Shown one piece after another: positions 7,895-16,747 of a DNA stretch of 36,502 nt (positions within the stretch are counted from its first letter, which is position 1; every line of letters starts with the position of its first letter). A program made the translations under genes and the position numbers. Origin of the DNA: Bacteroidales bacterium UBA1794 (GTDB lineage Bacteria > Bacteroidota > Bacteroidia > Bacteroidales > Bacteroidaceae); assembly GCA_002315435.1 (NCBI GenBank), contig DCFW01000029.1:1-36502 (forward strand). The letters run 5' to 3'. The notes under the pieces are model-generated. The model was not told where the DNA came from. It did no database searches and saw nothing but the letters and a program-made list of their open reading frames with translations.

Positions 7895-9043
7895 ATGAAA
7901 GGATTTTTCCCTATAAATAAGTTCAAAGAAGTGACTACTCCTTTTTACTATTATGATACCAGCATACTCCAAAAGACTATTGATACCATAAAAGGAATCG
8001 TTGCAAAACACCCTAATTATCACGTGCATTATGCCATTAAAGCAAATGCAAACAGCAAAGTGTTAGCTTACATCAGTAAAGCTGGATTGGGAGCTGATTG
8101 CGTAAGCGGTGGTGAAATACAAGCGGCTCTTAACGCTGGATTTCCAGTCGACAAAATAGTATTTGCCGGTGTTGGAAAAAGCGATGAAGAAATAAAGTTA
8201 GGATTGGAACATGGCATATTTTGCTTCAACGTAGAGTCAGAAGAAGAACTTGAAGTAATCAATCAACTTGCCAAAGAAAAAGACGTGATAGCCCATATTG
8301 CGTTCCGGATCAATCCTAACGTAAGAGCACATACACATGCAAACATTACTACGGGGCTTAGCGAAAATAAGTTCGGGATCAATATGGAGGACATGGAACG
8401 CATTATTGCTAGAGCATTAGCTATGGGGAATATTGCTCTAGAGGGATTGCACTTCCATATAGGATCACAAATATTGATAATGGATGACTTTGCTGCTTTA
8501 TGCAATCGCATTAATGAATTGCAGGACAAACTGAATATCACTTTGAAGCATATTAATGTAGGAGGTGGATTAGGGATCGACTATGACAATCCTAACGAAC
8601 ACTTAATACCTGATTTTGAATCTTATTTCGAAACATTTCATTCACATTTGAAACTACGTGAAGGACAAACGCTTCATTTTGAATTGGGTAGAAGTATTGT
8701 GGGACAATGCGGAAGCCTTATCAGTAAAGTTTTATATGTAAAGCAAGGTTCATCAAAGAAATTTGCAATATTAGATGCTGGTATGACTGATCTTATACGT
8801 CCGGCTTTGTACCAGGCTCACCATTCTATTGAGAACTTAACTAGTGATGAAGCAGAAGAAGAATATGATGTTGTAGGACCTATATGCGAATCAAGCGATG
8901 TTTTTGACAAAGCTGTTACACTAAATAAGGTGAAACGCGGTGATTATTTTGCCTTACGTTCTGCAGGCGCTTATGGCGAAATAATGGCTTCGGGATACAA
9001 TTGCCGTCCATTGCCTAAAGGTTATCTTGATACTGAATTTTGA
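7895..9043 (+). CDS. lysA: Diaminopimelate decarboxylase
   Basis: This PLP enzyme converts meso-diaminopimelate to L-lysine. It is 382 residues, slightly short of the usual 400-420. Fold-type III motifs are present: the PLP-binding lysine K49 in HYAIKANAN, the glycine-rich INVGGGLGIDY loop, HFELGRSIVG, the CESSDVF cysteine motif and YNCRPLPKGYL near the end. It is the last gene of the plus-strand block and ends 10 bp before a strong hairpin. Confidence 0.96.
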   Translation: MKGFFPINKFKEVTTPFYYYDTSILQKTIDTIKGIVAKHPNYHVHYAIKANANSKVLAYISKAGLGADCVSGGEIQAALNAGFPVDKIVFAGVGKSDEEIKLGLEHGIFCFNVESEEELEVINQLAKEKDVIAHIAFRINPNVRAHTHANITTGLSENKFGINMEDMERIIARALAMGNIALEGLHFHIGSQILIMDDFAALCNRINELQDKLNITLKHINVGGGLGIDYDNPNEHLIPDFESYFETFHSHLKLREGQTLHFELGRSIVGQCGSLISKVLYVKQGSSKKFAILDAGMTDLIRPALYQAHHSIENLTSDEAEEEYDVVGPICESSDVFDKAVTLNKVKRGDYFALRSAGAYGEIMASGYNCRPLPKGYLDTEF

Positions 9044-9053
9044 ATAAGTATAA

Positions 9054-9105
9054 AATAATAAGAAAGCGGGTATTACAATAATATCCGCTTTCTTATTATT
9101 TATAC
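9054..9105. terminator. Bidirectional terminator between lysA and the glycosyltransferase
   Basis: A 16-bp perfect inverted repeat (9054-9069 with 9085-9100, core AAGAAAGCGG/CCGCTTTCTT) extends inward to about 21 bp if a G-U pair is allowed. U-rich sequence follows on both strands (TTTATACTT on plus, TTTTATAC on minus), so it can stop both convergent genes. Confidence 0.85.
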
Positions 9106-10272
9106 TTACCGTGAGTATTCTTTTTTATCGCTGGAGATATAAGCTATTTTATTCTTTAAACTTTCCCAAGGTTGCATCCAATCATTCTTTATATAAGTAA
9201 AATAGTGCTTAGGTTCGCATAAAGCACGGGCTGCATTATTGAATTTCCAAATATGCATCACATTATATACAATAAGCAGGAATGCGGAAATGCCCAATAT
9301 CACCCACTGTTGTTTTACTGAGCTATAAATAATAACACCTATTTCACTTAACAAGAATAATAAACGTGTGCAGGTTTCCAATCCTAGAAGAAGGCACTGA
9401 TGCCCATGATACAAGCGCGCAGTAGAACGATAATTAGTACGTTCTTCTTGCCAAAGGTGTTCCTCGTCGAAAGGTTCCATAAGGACTATAGAATCAGGAT
9501 TTAATTCGACACGAGTATTATAAGGAGTTGCTACTTCATTGATGAATACATCATCATACCCACCTTTTAAATTCAAATGTTTTGAATAGCCTTTATTCTT
9601 AAAAAAAAGGTCCTTCCTATATGCCATATTCCGACCTATTCCCATATATGCTTTGCTACTCAATGCAAAACTTAAAGATCTTATTTGATTGAAGAAATTA
9701 AAAAACTTGATCTTATGCTGCCACATTGCTTCTCCGCGCTGATAAGTATTGTAGCCCAAAACGATTTCGGTAGATTCTGTAAAGTTCCTTGCCATCATTC
9801 TTAGCCATTGATCACTGACAGGCTGACAATTCGCCTCTGTAAAAACTAGCCAATCATGTTTCGCCGCCTTGATACCGACGGTAAGTGCTAACTTTTTAGA
9901 ACTTACATAACGGGCATTATTGGGAGTAAAAGTATGGTATAAATTCTTGTACTTCGAAGACATCAATGTCAACAGATCATTACTATCATCAGTAGCTCCG
10001 TCATTAACAACAATTACCTCAAAATTAGGATAATCTTGTGTTAAGACAGAAGGTAAGAACTTTTCCAAATTTGCAGAATCATCTCTTGCCGTAATTATTA
10101 CAGAAACAGGAAGCAACTCAGCCTGATATGGCAAGTTTCCCTTTTTATCATCTTTTAAATGCCTGTAAACAGTTCCATACAACCCTACATGATATATAAC
10201 TTGGGTTAAGAACAAAATAAACAATGCAATTAGCATTACAATCTCGGCCGTGGTGAATATTAGCAAATACAT
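9106..10272 (-). CDS. Membrane-anchored GT2 glycosyltransferase with atypical DxD motif
   Basis: A 388-residue protein with one N-terminal membrane segment (about residues 5-30), a cytoplasmic GT-A catalytic domain (about 50-290) and two C-terminal hydrophobic segments, as in processive-type GT2 enzymes. Supporting motifs are PVSVIITARDDSANLEKFLP, VIVVNDGATDDS and GYDDVFINE. The usual metal-binding TDAD-type motif reads FTEANCQP, and the QxxRW motif is replaced by QEERTNYR, so activity or metal use may differ. The start at 10272 is preferred over 10314 because a -7 box (10297-10304) lies between them and an A-rich leader precedes it. The sugar donor and acceptor cannot be inferred. It is monocistronic, convergent with lysA. 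Confidence 0.85.
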   Translation of the reverse strand: MYLLIFTTAEIVMLIALFILFLTQVIYHVGLYGTVYRHLKDDKKGNLPYQAELLPVSVIITARDDSANLEKFLPSVLTQDYPNFEVIVVNDGATDDSNDLLTLMSSKYKNLYHTFTPNNARYVSSKKLALTVGIKAAKHDWLVFTEANCQPVSDQWLRMMARNFTESTEIVLGYNTYQRGEAMWQHKIKFFNFFNQIRSLSFALSSKAYMGIGRNMAYRKDLFFKNKGYSKHLNLKGGYDDVFINEVATPYNTRVELNPDSIVLMEPFDEEHLWQEERTNYRSTARLYHGHQCLLLGLETCTRLLFLLSEIGVIIYSSVKQQWVILGISAFLLIVYNVMHIWKFNNAARALCEPKHYFTYIKNDWMQPWESLKNKIAYISSDKKEYSR

Positions 10273-10296
10273 TTCTCTTTCTTTTTCTTGATGGTG

Positions 10297-10304
10297 CAAA
10301 ATTA
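10297..10304 (-). promoter_or_regulatory. -7 box of the GT2 gene
   Basis: Perfect TAnnTTTG match (TAATTTTG on the minus strand) about 25 bp before the chosen start at 10272. The -33 element is not recognisable. Confidence 0.5.
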
Positions 10305-10471
10305 AGAAAAACACTCTAAGGTTTGATACTTACATTGAAATATTTATCATCTTAATGACTAAAAAAGACTAGATAATGACAAAAACAGACTTTGTTAGAC
10401 GAGCTCAACAAAAATCCCCTCAAAAGAAGTATGAAACAAAGACAAGCGAGAGGTCAAATTATAAAGAAACG

Positions 10472-11716
10472 CTACTCAAATCTAATAGATTTCGCAGGAC
10501 GGATCTTAGCAACAAGATATGACGGACCTACAAGCATAATTACAGCAACGGCAAATGTAGCGACATTCAGCAATGCCCACAATAATAAACTAAATTCGAT
10601 AGGGACACGGTCAATATAATATGTTGCAGGGTCCAACCTAAAGAGACCAAACTTCTTTTGTATAAAGCAAAAGAGTAAGCCTATAATATTTCCCCACAGC
10701 ATTCCTTTGCCAATAATAAATATAGCCAAATAAAGGAATGTTTTTCGGATGGACGCACCGGTTGCTCCTAGTGCCTTCAATATACCAATCATATTAGTGC
10801 GTTCCAAAATAATGATTAATAATCCCGATATCATGGTAAATCCCGAAATGCCAATCATCAGTATAAGAATAACCCAGACATTCATATTTAATAACCCCAG
10901 CCAGGCAAATAGTCCGGGATTAAGGTCTTCTATATTCTGAACGGAATAGTTGTTTCCATATTTATCGACGTAATGCCCAAACATGTGGTTAACGGCATAA
11001 GTCATTACCTTCAAATTATCATAATTATTAATGGTCAGTTCTATACCCGAGACTTGATCTTTATCCCAATTATTGAGATGGGTAATGGTATATAAATCGG
11101 TAAATAAATACAGATTATCATATTCGGAAAAATTTGTCTGATAAATACCGACTATTTTAAAACGACGAACACGGATGTCATCTTGAATAAAATAAGCAAA
11201 TACTCTATCGCCCAACTTCAAATGCATTCTATCCGCAATATATTTTGAAACCAAGATCTCATTACATGATTGTGAATCAGAGAATTTAGGCATACGACCT
11301 GCGGTAAGATATTGCTTGAAAAATGAAGGATCAAACTCTTGGCCGACTCCTTTAATGAGTACTCCCTGAAAAGCATCGGGTGTTTTAATCATCCCGGCTT
11401 TAAGAGAATAACGTTGTACATGTAAAATTCCTTTTGTTTTACCCAAAACACTCATCAAACTATCATTGGCCATAATAGACTTTGTAACGCTTGATGATGA
11501 GGCATCATAATTGCTGATTTGTATATGAGAACCAAATCCGATAATTTTGCTACGAATCTCATGCTTGAAACCGATAACAATAGATACAGACACAATCATT
11601 ACTGCTAAACCAATAGCAATACCGATTGTAGCAATGCGTACAGCGGGTTTGGAAACTTGCTTTCCTCCCTCTACACCCTTACGAATTCGTTTTGCAATAA
11701 AAAAGGAAAAGTTCAT
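10472..11716 (-). CDS. LolC/LolE-family ABC transporter permease
   Basis: A 414-residue inner-membrane permease of the lipoprotein-release/FtsX superfamily. One membrane helix lies near the N terminus (about residues 28-50, IATIGIAIGLAVMIVSVSIVIGF). A large periplasmic domain (about 55-270) follows, then three C-terminal helices (MNVWVILILMIGISGFTMI, FLYLAIFIIGKGMLWGNIIGLLF and LLLWALLNVATFAVAVIML), which is the MacB/LolE fold. LolC/E proteins extract outer-membrane lipoproteins together with LolD. In this phylum a single protein often serves the role. It starts 16 bp after the aminotransferase stop and is probably co-transcribed. The ATPase partner is not adjacent; the FtsE/LolD-like gene at 5866 is one untested candidate. 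Confidence 0.85.
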   Translation of the reverse strand: MNFSFFIAKRIRKGVEGGKQVSKPAVRIATIGIAIGLAVMIVSVSIVIGFKHEIRSKIIGFGSHIQISNYDASSSSVTKSIMANDSLMSVLGKTKGILHVQRYSLKAGMIKTPDAFQGVLIKGVGQEFDPSFFKQYLTAGRMPKFSDSQSCNEILVSKYIADRMHLKLGDRVFAYFIQDDIRVRRFKIVGIYQTNFSEYDNLYLFTDLYTITHLNNWDKDQVSGIELTINNYDNLKVMTYAVNHMFGHYVDKYGNNYSVQNIEDLNPGLFAWLGLLNMNVWVILILMIGISGFTMISGLLIIILERTNMIGILKALGATGASIRKTFLYLAIFIIGKGMLWGNIIGLLFCFIQKKFGLFRLDPATYYIDRVPIEFSLLLWALLNVATFAVAVIMLVGPSYLVAKIRPAKSIRFE

Positions 11717-11732
11717 TCTACTTTATTCAAAT

Positions 11733-12935
11733 TCATTTATTTGTACGACCTGGATATACTTCCAATGCTTTTTGCAATACAAATAGAGCACGCGTCAAAT
11801 CTTCTTTCTTCAGTACATAGGCTATACGTACTTCATTGCGACCTGACCCAGGAGTTGTATAGAATCCTGAAGCCGGAGCCATGAACACCGTCTCGCCTTC
11901 ATAGTCAAAATCGCTCAAACACCATGCACAGAATATATCACTATCATCCACCGGCAAACTGGCTACCGTATAGAACGCTCCCATCGGGATGGGTGAGTAT
12001 ACACCAGGTATTTTATTCAATCCATCAATTAAACATTTTCTCCGCTCAACATATTCATCATAAGTATCACGCAGATAATCCTGGGGTGCATCAATTGATG
12101 CTTCAGCAATGATCTGCCCTATTAATGGAGGACTCAAGCGAGCTTGACAAAATTTCATCACAGCATCTCTGACCTCTTTATTCTTTGTAATCAGGGCACC
12201 AATACGAATACCACATTCAGAATATCTTTTTGATACAGAATCAATTAATACAACATTATTTTCAATGCCCTCTAAATGACAAGCTGAAATATAAGGAGAA
12301 CCTGTATATATAAATTCACGATAGACCTCATCGGAAAAAAGAAATAAATCATACTTCTTTACCAAATCACGTATTTGATTCATCTCCTTCCTAGTATATA
12401 AATACCCTGTAGGATTGTTGGGATTACAAATCAAAATTCCTTTGGTCTTCTCATTAATCAGCTCTTCAAATTTTTCAACTTTAGGCAATGAGAAACCTTC
12501 TTGGATCGTTGTAGCTACTGTATGAATCTTCGCTCCGGCTGATATGGCAAAAGCCATATAGTTGGCATACGCAGGTTCAGGAACAATTATTTCATCTCCG
12601 GGATTAAGACATGATAAAAAAGCAAACAACACAGCTTCTGATCCACCTGTTGTTACAATTATATCTTCCGGAGTTAAATTAATATTAAACTTCTTGTAAT
12701 ACGTGGTTAATTTCTCACGCAGACTTCGATAGCCATCACTCGGACTATATTCCAAAATCGTACGATCAATGTTACGCATTGCATCAAGTCCTTCTTTGGG
12801 AGTAGGCAAATCCGGCTGACCAATATTGAGATGATATACTTTAATTCCTCTCTCTTTTGCCGCGTCTGACAGCGGAGCCAGCTTACGGATTGGTGAGGCC
12901 GGCATCTCATTACCACGAAGGGATATTGTTGGCAT
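11733..12935 (-). CDS. PLP-dependent class I/II aminotransferase (aspartate aminotransferase-like)
   Basis: A 400-residue fold-type I aminotransferase. The Schiff-base lysine is K236 in SVSKRYSECGIRIG. The cofactor-binding stretch CNPNNPTGYLYTRKEM, the aspartate in LFSDEVYREF and the substrate-carboxylate arginine in GRNEVRIAYVL are all visible. LNIGQPDLPTP near the N terminus is typical of the aspartate/aromatic Igamma group. Aspartate or a related amino acid is the most likely substrate, but specificity cannot be read from sequence. A perfect -7 box lies 36 bp upstream, and the LolE-like gene follows on the same strand. Confidence 0.93.
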   Translation of the reverse strand: MPTISLRGNEMPASPIRKLAPLSDAAKERGIKVYHLNIGQPDLPTPKEGLDAMRNIDRTILEYSPSDGYRSLREKLTTYYKKFNINLTPEDIIVTTGGSEAVLFAFLSCLNPGDEIIVPEPAYANYMAFAISAGAKIHTVATTIQEGFSLPKVEKFEELINEKTKGILICNPNNPTGYLYTRKEMNQIRDLVKKYDLFLFSDEVYREFIYTGSPYISACHLEGIENNVVLIDSVSKRYSECGIRIGALITKNKEVRDAVMKFCQARLSPPLIGQIIAEASIDAPQDYLRDTYDEYVERRKCLIDGLNKIPGVYSPIPMGAFYTVASLPVDDSDIFCAWCLSDFDYEGETVFMAPASGFYTTPGSGRNEVRIAYVLKKEDLTRALFVLQKALEVYPGRTNK

Positions 12936-12970
12936 TCTAAATGTATTTTAAAATATCATTATTTTCGGTG

Positions 12971-12978
12971 CAAAGTTA
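12971..12978 (-). promoter_or_regulatory. -7 box of the aminotransferase-lolE unit
   Basis: TAACTTTG on the minus strand, a perfect TAnnTTTG match, 36 bp upstream of ATG 12935. No clear -33 element. It faces the divergent box at 13021. Confidence 0.6.
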
Positions 12979-13020
12979 GAACTTTTTTCCAAGTGTGTAG
13001 CATAATTCCGAATTAATGTG

Positions 13021-13028
13021 TACGTTTG
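13021..13028 (+). promoter_or_regulatory. -7 box of the fucose-isomerase-like gene
   Basis: TACGTTTG, a perfect TAnnTTTG match 28 bp before ATG 13056. The two divergent boxes are 42 bp apart, so the promoters are nearly back to back. Confidence 0.6.
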
Positions 13029-13055
13029 TAGAGGATTTTTCATGAATAACTCAAT

Positions 13056-14294
13056 ATGTTAGCAATCAATCTTATCACTTATAATTCAGATTTTCAGAAG
13101 AAAAGCAACCTTCATTCAACTCATCTGGATTTAATCGCCGGACTGACAAAAGAAATTACAATAAACATTGTAGATCGTAAAGGAATAGATAAAATTAAGA
13201 ACAGTGATCTTAAAATCATATTCCTTGCTACCGGAGGTGTAGAACATTTAGTAGCAGAGGATTACGAGAAACTACCCCACCCCTTAATTATTATGGCTGA
13301 TGGACTTGAAAATTCACTTGCATCTGCGATGGAAATTATGTTTTGGCTCAGAGGGAAAAATGCTAAATATGAATTATTACAAGGAAACCCACACCAAATT
13401 GTAGAAAGATTATATTATCTAGACAAAATGTTTCGCTCACGAAATGAACTAGCTGGAAAAAGGATCGGCGTTATAGGTTCCCCTTCGCCTTGGCTCATTG
13501 CAAGCAATGCTGATTATCTACTGTCACAGCGTCGATGGGGTGTAAATTTTGTAGATGTGCCTTCCACCGAAATAGCTGAAAGAGCTGAGCATATCAAGGA
13601 TGAAGAGTCAGCCAAAATAGCCGCAGAAATAACGAGTAAGGCTTTAGCCATTCGTGATGTTCGGGCAACAGATATATTAAAATCTTGTAAATTCTATTTA
13701 GCACTAAAGCAAACCGTAAAAGAATATGATCTGGATGCATTCACTCTTAGTTGTTTCGACACAGCCAAAGTGTCCGGTACTACAGGATGTTTAGCGGTAT
13801 CATTGCTAAATGACGAAGGTATTATTGCAGGATGCGAAGGAGATATGCAATCAGTTTTTACTTTATTATTGGCAAAAGCTGTAACGGGTGAAACAGGATT
13901 TATGGGTAATCTCCTTTTCATCAACCAACCGAATAACGATGTTGTTATAGGCCACAATACCATTGGATTGAAACAAGCCAGCCAATTCATCATTCGTACC
14001 CATGTAGAGTCAGGTAAAGGTGTAACAATACAAGGTATCTTACCCGAGACAGAGATCACAATGTTGAAATGTGGCAACGAGAGTTTAGATAATTATTTCG
14101 TTTCGGAAGGGCGGATTGAAGAAAATACAAATTATGTGAACGCATGCCGAACACAAATACGCATACATCTGAGTAACTCTGTTGATTATTTTATCAATAA
14201 TCCAATAGGTAACCATCATATCATCATACCGGGAAACTATGAAAAGATATTAAGCGACTTTTTATCTGCAAATAGTTGTAAACAAATTATTTGA
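13056..14294 (+). CDS. L-fucose/L-arabinose isomerase-fold protein, function unknown
   Basis: A 412-residue cytoplasmic protein with the general plan of the fucose/arabinose isomerase superfamily. An N-terminal sugar-isomerase-like domain contains GKRIGVIGSPSPWLIASN. Then come DLDAFTLSCFD, the acidic metal-site-like motif IAGCEGDMQSVFTLLL (compare ACEGD in FucI) and a histidine in VVIGHNTIG. It is shorter than classical FucI (about 590 residues) and sits beside no sugar genes, so the substrate is unknown. Its stop overlaps the stop of the convergent phosphopantetheinyl transferase by 8 bp, with no terminator between them. Family confidence is moderate to high, functional confidence low. Confidence 0.75.
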   Translation: MLAINLITYNSDFQKKSNLHSTHLDLIAGLTKEITINIVDRKGIDKIKNSDLKIIFLATGGVEHLVAEDYEKLPHPLIIMADGLENSLASAMEIMFWLRGKNAKYELLQGNPHQIVERLYYLDKMFRSRNELAGKRIGVIGSPSPWLIASNADYLLSQRRWGVNFVDVPSTEIAERAEHIKDEESAKIAAEITSKALAIRDVRATDILKSCKFYLALKQTVKEYDLDAFTLSCFDTAKVSGTTGCLAVSLLNDEGIIAGCEGDMQSVFTLLLAKAVTGETGFMGNLLFINQPNNDVVIGHNTIGLKQASQFIIRTHVESGKGVTIQGILPETEITMLKCGNESLDNYFVSEGRIEENTNYVNACRTQIRIHLSNSVDYFINNPIGNHHIIIPGNYEKILSDFLSANSCKQII

Positions 14295-14916
14295 CGCACC
14301 AAACAATAATAAACAGTGGATGGGTTTCATATCTCAACAAATAGGGAGCTGACTCTTTTGTACGAGATTCATAAGCTTGAATTTGTCCGGAAGGCAATGC
14401 ATTAAACAAATGTAGATGGAGGTGCTCCTTAAAATCCAGAGTTCCTTGCTCTTCGCCTATCAATTTATATAAAGTTTCTTTAGCGCACCAACAAATCATC
14501 AAATGTTTTGCCTCTTGGCCCGTACCTATGAACTTTTCTTCTTCGAGATTAATAAAACGAGATTTTATCTTACAAACACGCTCGCTATAGCATTCTATAT
14601 CAATGCCAACCTCACGATCCTTACTAAATATAACAGTTGCAAATCCTTTAGTGTGAGAGATACTTATATACCCATATCCATCAACCAAATAGGGTTTACC
14701 TGAAGAATAATAAGCGATTTCATGGTAGTTACCTAGCATTCTTTTGAGCAGCACCCTCACGGCTAAACGCTCTTTGCGACGGGCTTCACTCCTAAAGGGA
14801 ATAACTTCTTCGTGACAAGATGCTGGTAACTCTGAGAGCAATTCGTCCTCTGTTTCAACTATCTCCCAAATTCCTAATTGGTACGTTTCGCTAGTCTTTG
14901 TACAATAAAGCCCCAT
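14287..14916 (-). CDS. 4'-phosphopantetheinyl transferase, Sfp-type
   Basis: Transfers the phosphopantetheine arm of CoA to a serine on carrier proteins. The 209-residue protein shows the two family motifs: VGIDIECY with metal ligands D105 and E107, and WCAKETLYKL with E147 and K151. The SISHTKGFATVIF strand before the first motif contacts CoA in relatives. It is the last gene of the mutY-ssb-gldE string, starting 17 bp after gldE. The target carrier (fatty-acid ACP or a secondary-metabolism carrier) is not evident. It overlaps tail-to-tail with the fucose-isomerase-like gene. Confidence 0.9.
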   Translation of the reverse strand: MGLYCTKTSETYQLGIWEIVETEDELLSELPASCHEEVIPFRSEARRKERLAVRVLLKRMLGNYHEIAYYSSGKPYLVDGYGYISISHTKGFATVIFSKDREVGIDIECYSERVCKIKSRFINLEEEKFIGTGQEAKHLMICWCAKETLYKLIGEEQGTLDFKEHLHLHLFNALPSGQIQAYESRTKESAPYLLRYETHPLFIIVWCVK

Positions 14917-14933
14917 TTCGCATTTATATAATC

Positions 14934-16286
14934 TTAATCCTCATCCTTTTGTTGAGAATTTCCATCTTCACGAATTGTGAACTTGACTTTTAAGATACGT
15001 TTCTTGTCCATACTCAACACACCGAATTCATAATTACGATAACGTATTACTTCATGGATTTTCGGAAATTCCCCTTTTATCTCAAGCAACAATCCACCAA
15101 TTGTATCAGCTTCACCTTCAATATTATCAAAAGTTTCATCATCAAGCTGAGTAATTTTGTAGAAATCACTCATTTGTGTTTTTGCTTCGAAGATATAAGT
15201 ATTGTCACTTATCTTTACATAACTTTGCTCTTCATCATCATATTCATCATGTATCTCTCCTACTATTTCTTCAATAATATCCTCCATAGTCACCATGCCT
15301 GATGTTCCGCCATATTCATCCACAACAATAGCAATATGTACTCTGTTCTCTTGAAATTCACGCAGAAGGTCATCTATCATTTTTGTTTCCGGGACAAAAT
15401 ATGCAGGACGTATCAATGACTGCCACCTGAAGCTATCTCCCTTATCAATATGAGGCAGAAGATCCTTGATATAGAGGATACCCTTAATATTATCACGCGT
15501 CCCACTCCAAACAGGAATACGGGAATAAGCATTGTCTACAATACTTTTCAGAACATGCTTAAAATCAGTACGGATATTTAAATCAGCGATATCCAAGCGT
15601 GAAGTCATTACTTCCTTCGCTGTTTCTCCCCCAAAACGGATAATGCCTTGCAATATTTTATTTTCTTCACTGATTTCTTTTTTATCTGTAAGTTCCAATG
15701 CATGTGACAAATCGTCAACAGATAAGCTATGGCGATTTTTACGGTTATAATGATTAATAAAAGTAGATGATTTAACCAGCAATATTGATACCGGGAAAAA
15801 CAATTTACGGAGTGTCCCGATTGTCGGTGCTGCAAAACGAACAAATTTCAAAGTATGCTGCGCCGAATATATTTTAGGCATAATCTCTCCGAATAACAAT
15901 AAAAGGAAAGTAACTATCACCGTCATAAAAATAAACTCTACAACTGTAGAGCGAAACTCAAAAGTCTTCAGGAAAAAGAAATTGAGCAACATAATGATTG
16001 TGACATTCACGAAATTATTGGTAACAAGAATAGTTGCAAGCAAATATTCAGAATCATCCAATAGTTTTTTCACTTTACTGTCAGCAGGTTCCTCTTCATC
16101 TTCTATCTTACTTTTATCAGCAGGAGACAATGAAAAAAAAGCAATCTCAGAGGCAGACGCAAACGCTGACGCGCCCAAAAGCAATAAGGCCATACCTAGA
16201 GCTACATAAGCGCCCATTGTAGGCGAGTGAACAATAATCTGTTTAAAAGTATCCGAAAAACCGGATAAATAATAATCTGAGTCCAA
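14934..16286 (-). CDS. gldE: GldE-like CNNM/CBS-domain membrane protein
   Basis: A 450-residue protein with an N-terminal DUF21/CNNM transmembrane domain (about residues 25-170, helices GAYVALGMALLLLGASAFA and FIFMTVIVTFLLLLFGEIM). A cytoplasmic CBS pair follows (about 215-345, VMTSRLDIADLN and HIAIVVDEYGGTSGMVTMEDI), then a C-terminal CorC/HlyC domain. In Bacteroidota, proteins of this type next to ssb and mutY are called GldE, named for gliding in Flavobacterium. Gut Bacteroides do not glide, so a role in divalent-cation export or envelope maintenance (as for CorB/CNNM relatives) is the safer reading. Its start is 28 bp after ssb. Confidence 0.85.
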   Translation of the reverse strand: MDSDYYLSGFSDTFKQIIVHSPTMGAYVALGMALLLLGASAFASASEIAFFSLSPADKSKIEDEEEPADSKVKKLLDDSEYLLATILVTNNFVNVTIIMLLNFFFLKTFEFRSTVVEFIFMTVIVTFLLLLFGEIMPKIYSAQHTLKFVRFAAPTIGTLRKLFFPVSILLVKSSTFINHYNRKNRHSLSVDDLSHALELTDKKEISEENKILQGIIRFGGETAKEVMTSRLDIADLNIRTDFKHVLKSIVDNAYSRIPVWSGTRDNIKGILYIKDLLPHIDKGDSFRWQSLIRPAYFVPETKMIDDLLREFQENRVHIAIVVDEYGGTSGMVTMEDIIEEIVGEIHDEYDDEEQSYVKISDNTYIFEAKTQMSDFYKITQLDDETFDNIEGEADTIGGLLLEIKGEFPKIHEVIRYRNYEFGVLSMDKKRILKVKFTIREDGNSQQKDED

Positions 16287-16313
16287 AGATCTGTTTTTTA
16301 GTTAGACATATAT

Positions 16314-16679
16314 TCAAAAAGGAGGCTTATTCTCCACAGAGGCTTTAGGGGCAGAAAGCATCTCCATGTTTTCACCATATATTTCCGTACGATAACGTTG
16401 TATGCCACTCTGATCCGAGTAGGAACGTGTGCGAATCTTACCTTCAATATAGAGGCGGTCGCCCTTGTGTACATACTTCTCAATAGTTTCTGCTGTTTTG
16501 CCCCAAAATACTATATTATGCCATTCAGTTCTATCAGGCACCTGTGTACCATTAGCCAGCGTATAACCTTTTTCGGTAGTAGCCAATGGGAAACTTGCCA
16601 CAGCTTGTTTATTTTCAAAATACTTCACTTCAGGATCTTTCCCGACATTTCCTATCAAAATTACCTTATTTACTGACAT
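16314..16679 (-). CDS. ssb: Single-stranded DNA-binding protein
   Basis: A 121-residue OB-fold protein: MSVNKVILIGNVGKDPEVKY, then WHNIVFWGKTAETIEKYVHKGDRLYIEGKIRTRSY. SSB coats single-stranded DNA in replication and repair. The C-terminal tail is very short and ends ENKPPF, keeping the terminal Pro-Phe used to recruit partner enzymes but with few of the acidic residues normally before it. A perfect -7 box lies upstream at 16707, so it can be expressed separately from mutY. Confidence 0.95.
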   Translation of the reverse strand: MSVNKVILIGNVGKDPEVKYFENKQAVASFPLATTEKGYTLANGTQVPDRTEWHNIVFWGKTAETIEKYVHKGDRLYIEGKIRTRSYSDQSGIQRYRTEIYGENMEMLSAPKASVENKPPF

Positions 16680-16706
16680 ATTCTATTTCGAGCTTTATTT
16701 TGGCTC

Positions 16707-16737
16707 CAAATATAATCAGTTTTCACTCATTATGCAA
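16707..16737 (-). promoter_or_regulatory. Promoter of ssb
   Basis: On the minus strand there is CTTG (3' end at 16735), a 20-bp spacer, then TATATTTG at 16707-16714. The -7 box is perfect and the -33 element matches TTG. It lies in the mutY-ssb gap, 28 bp before ATG 16679. Confidence 0.65.
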
Positions 16738-16747
16738 GAAAAAAAGA

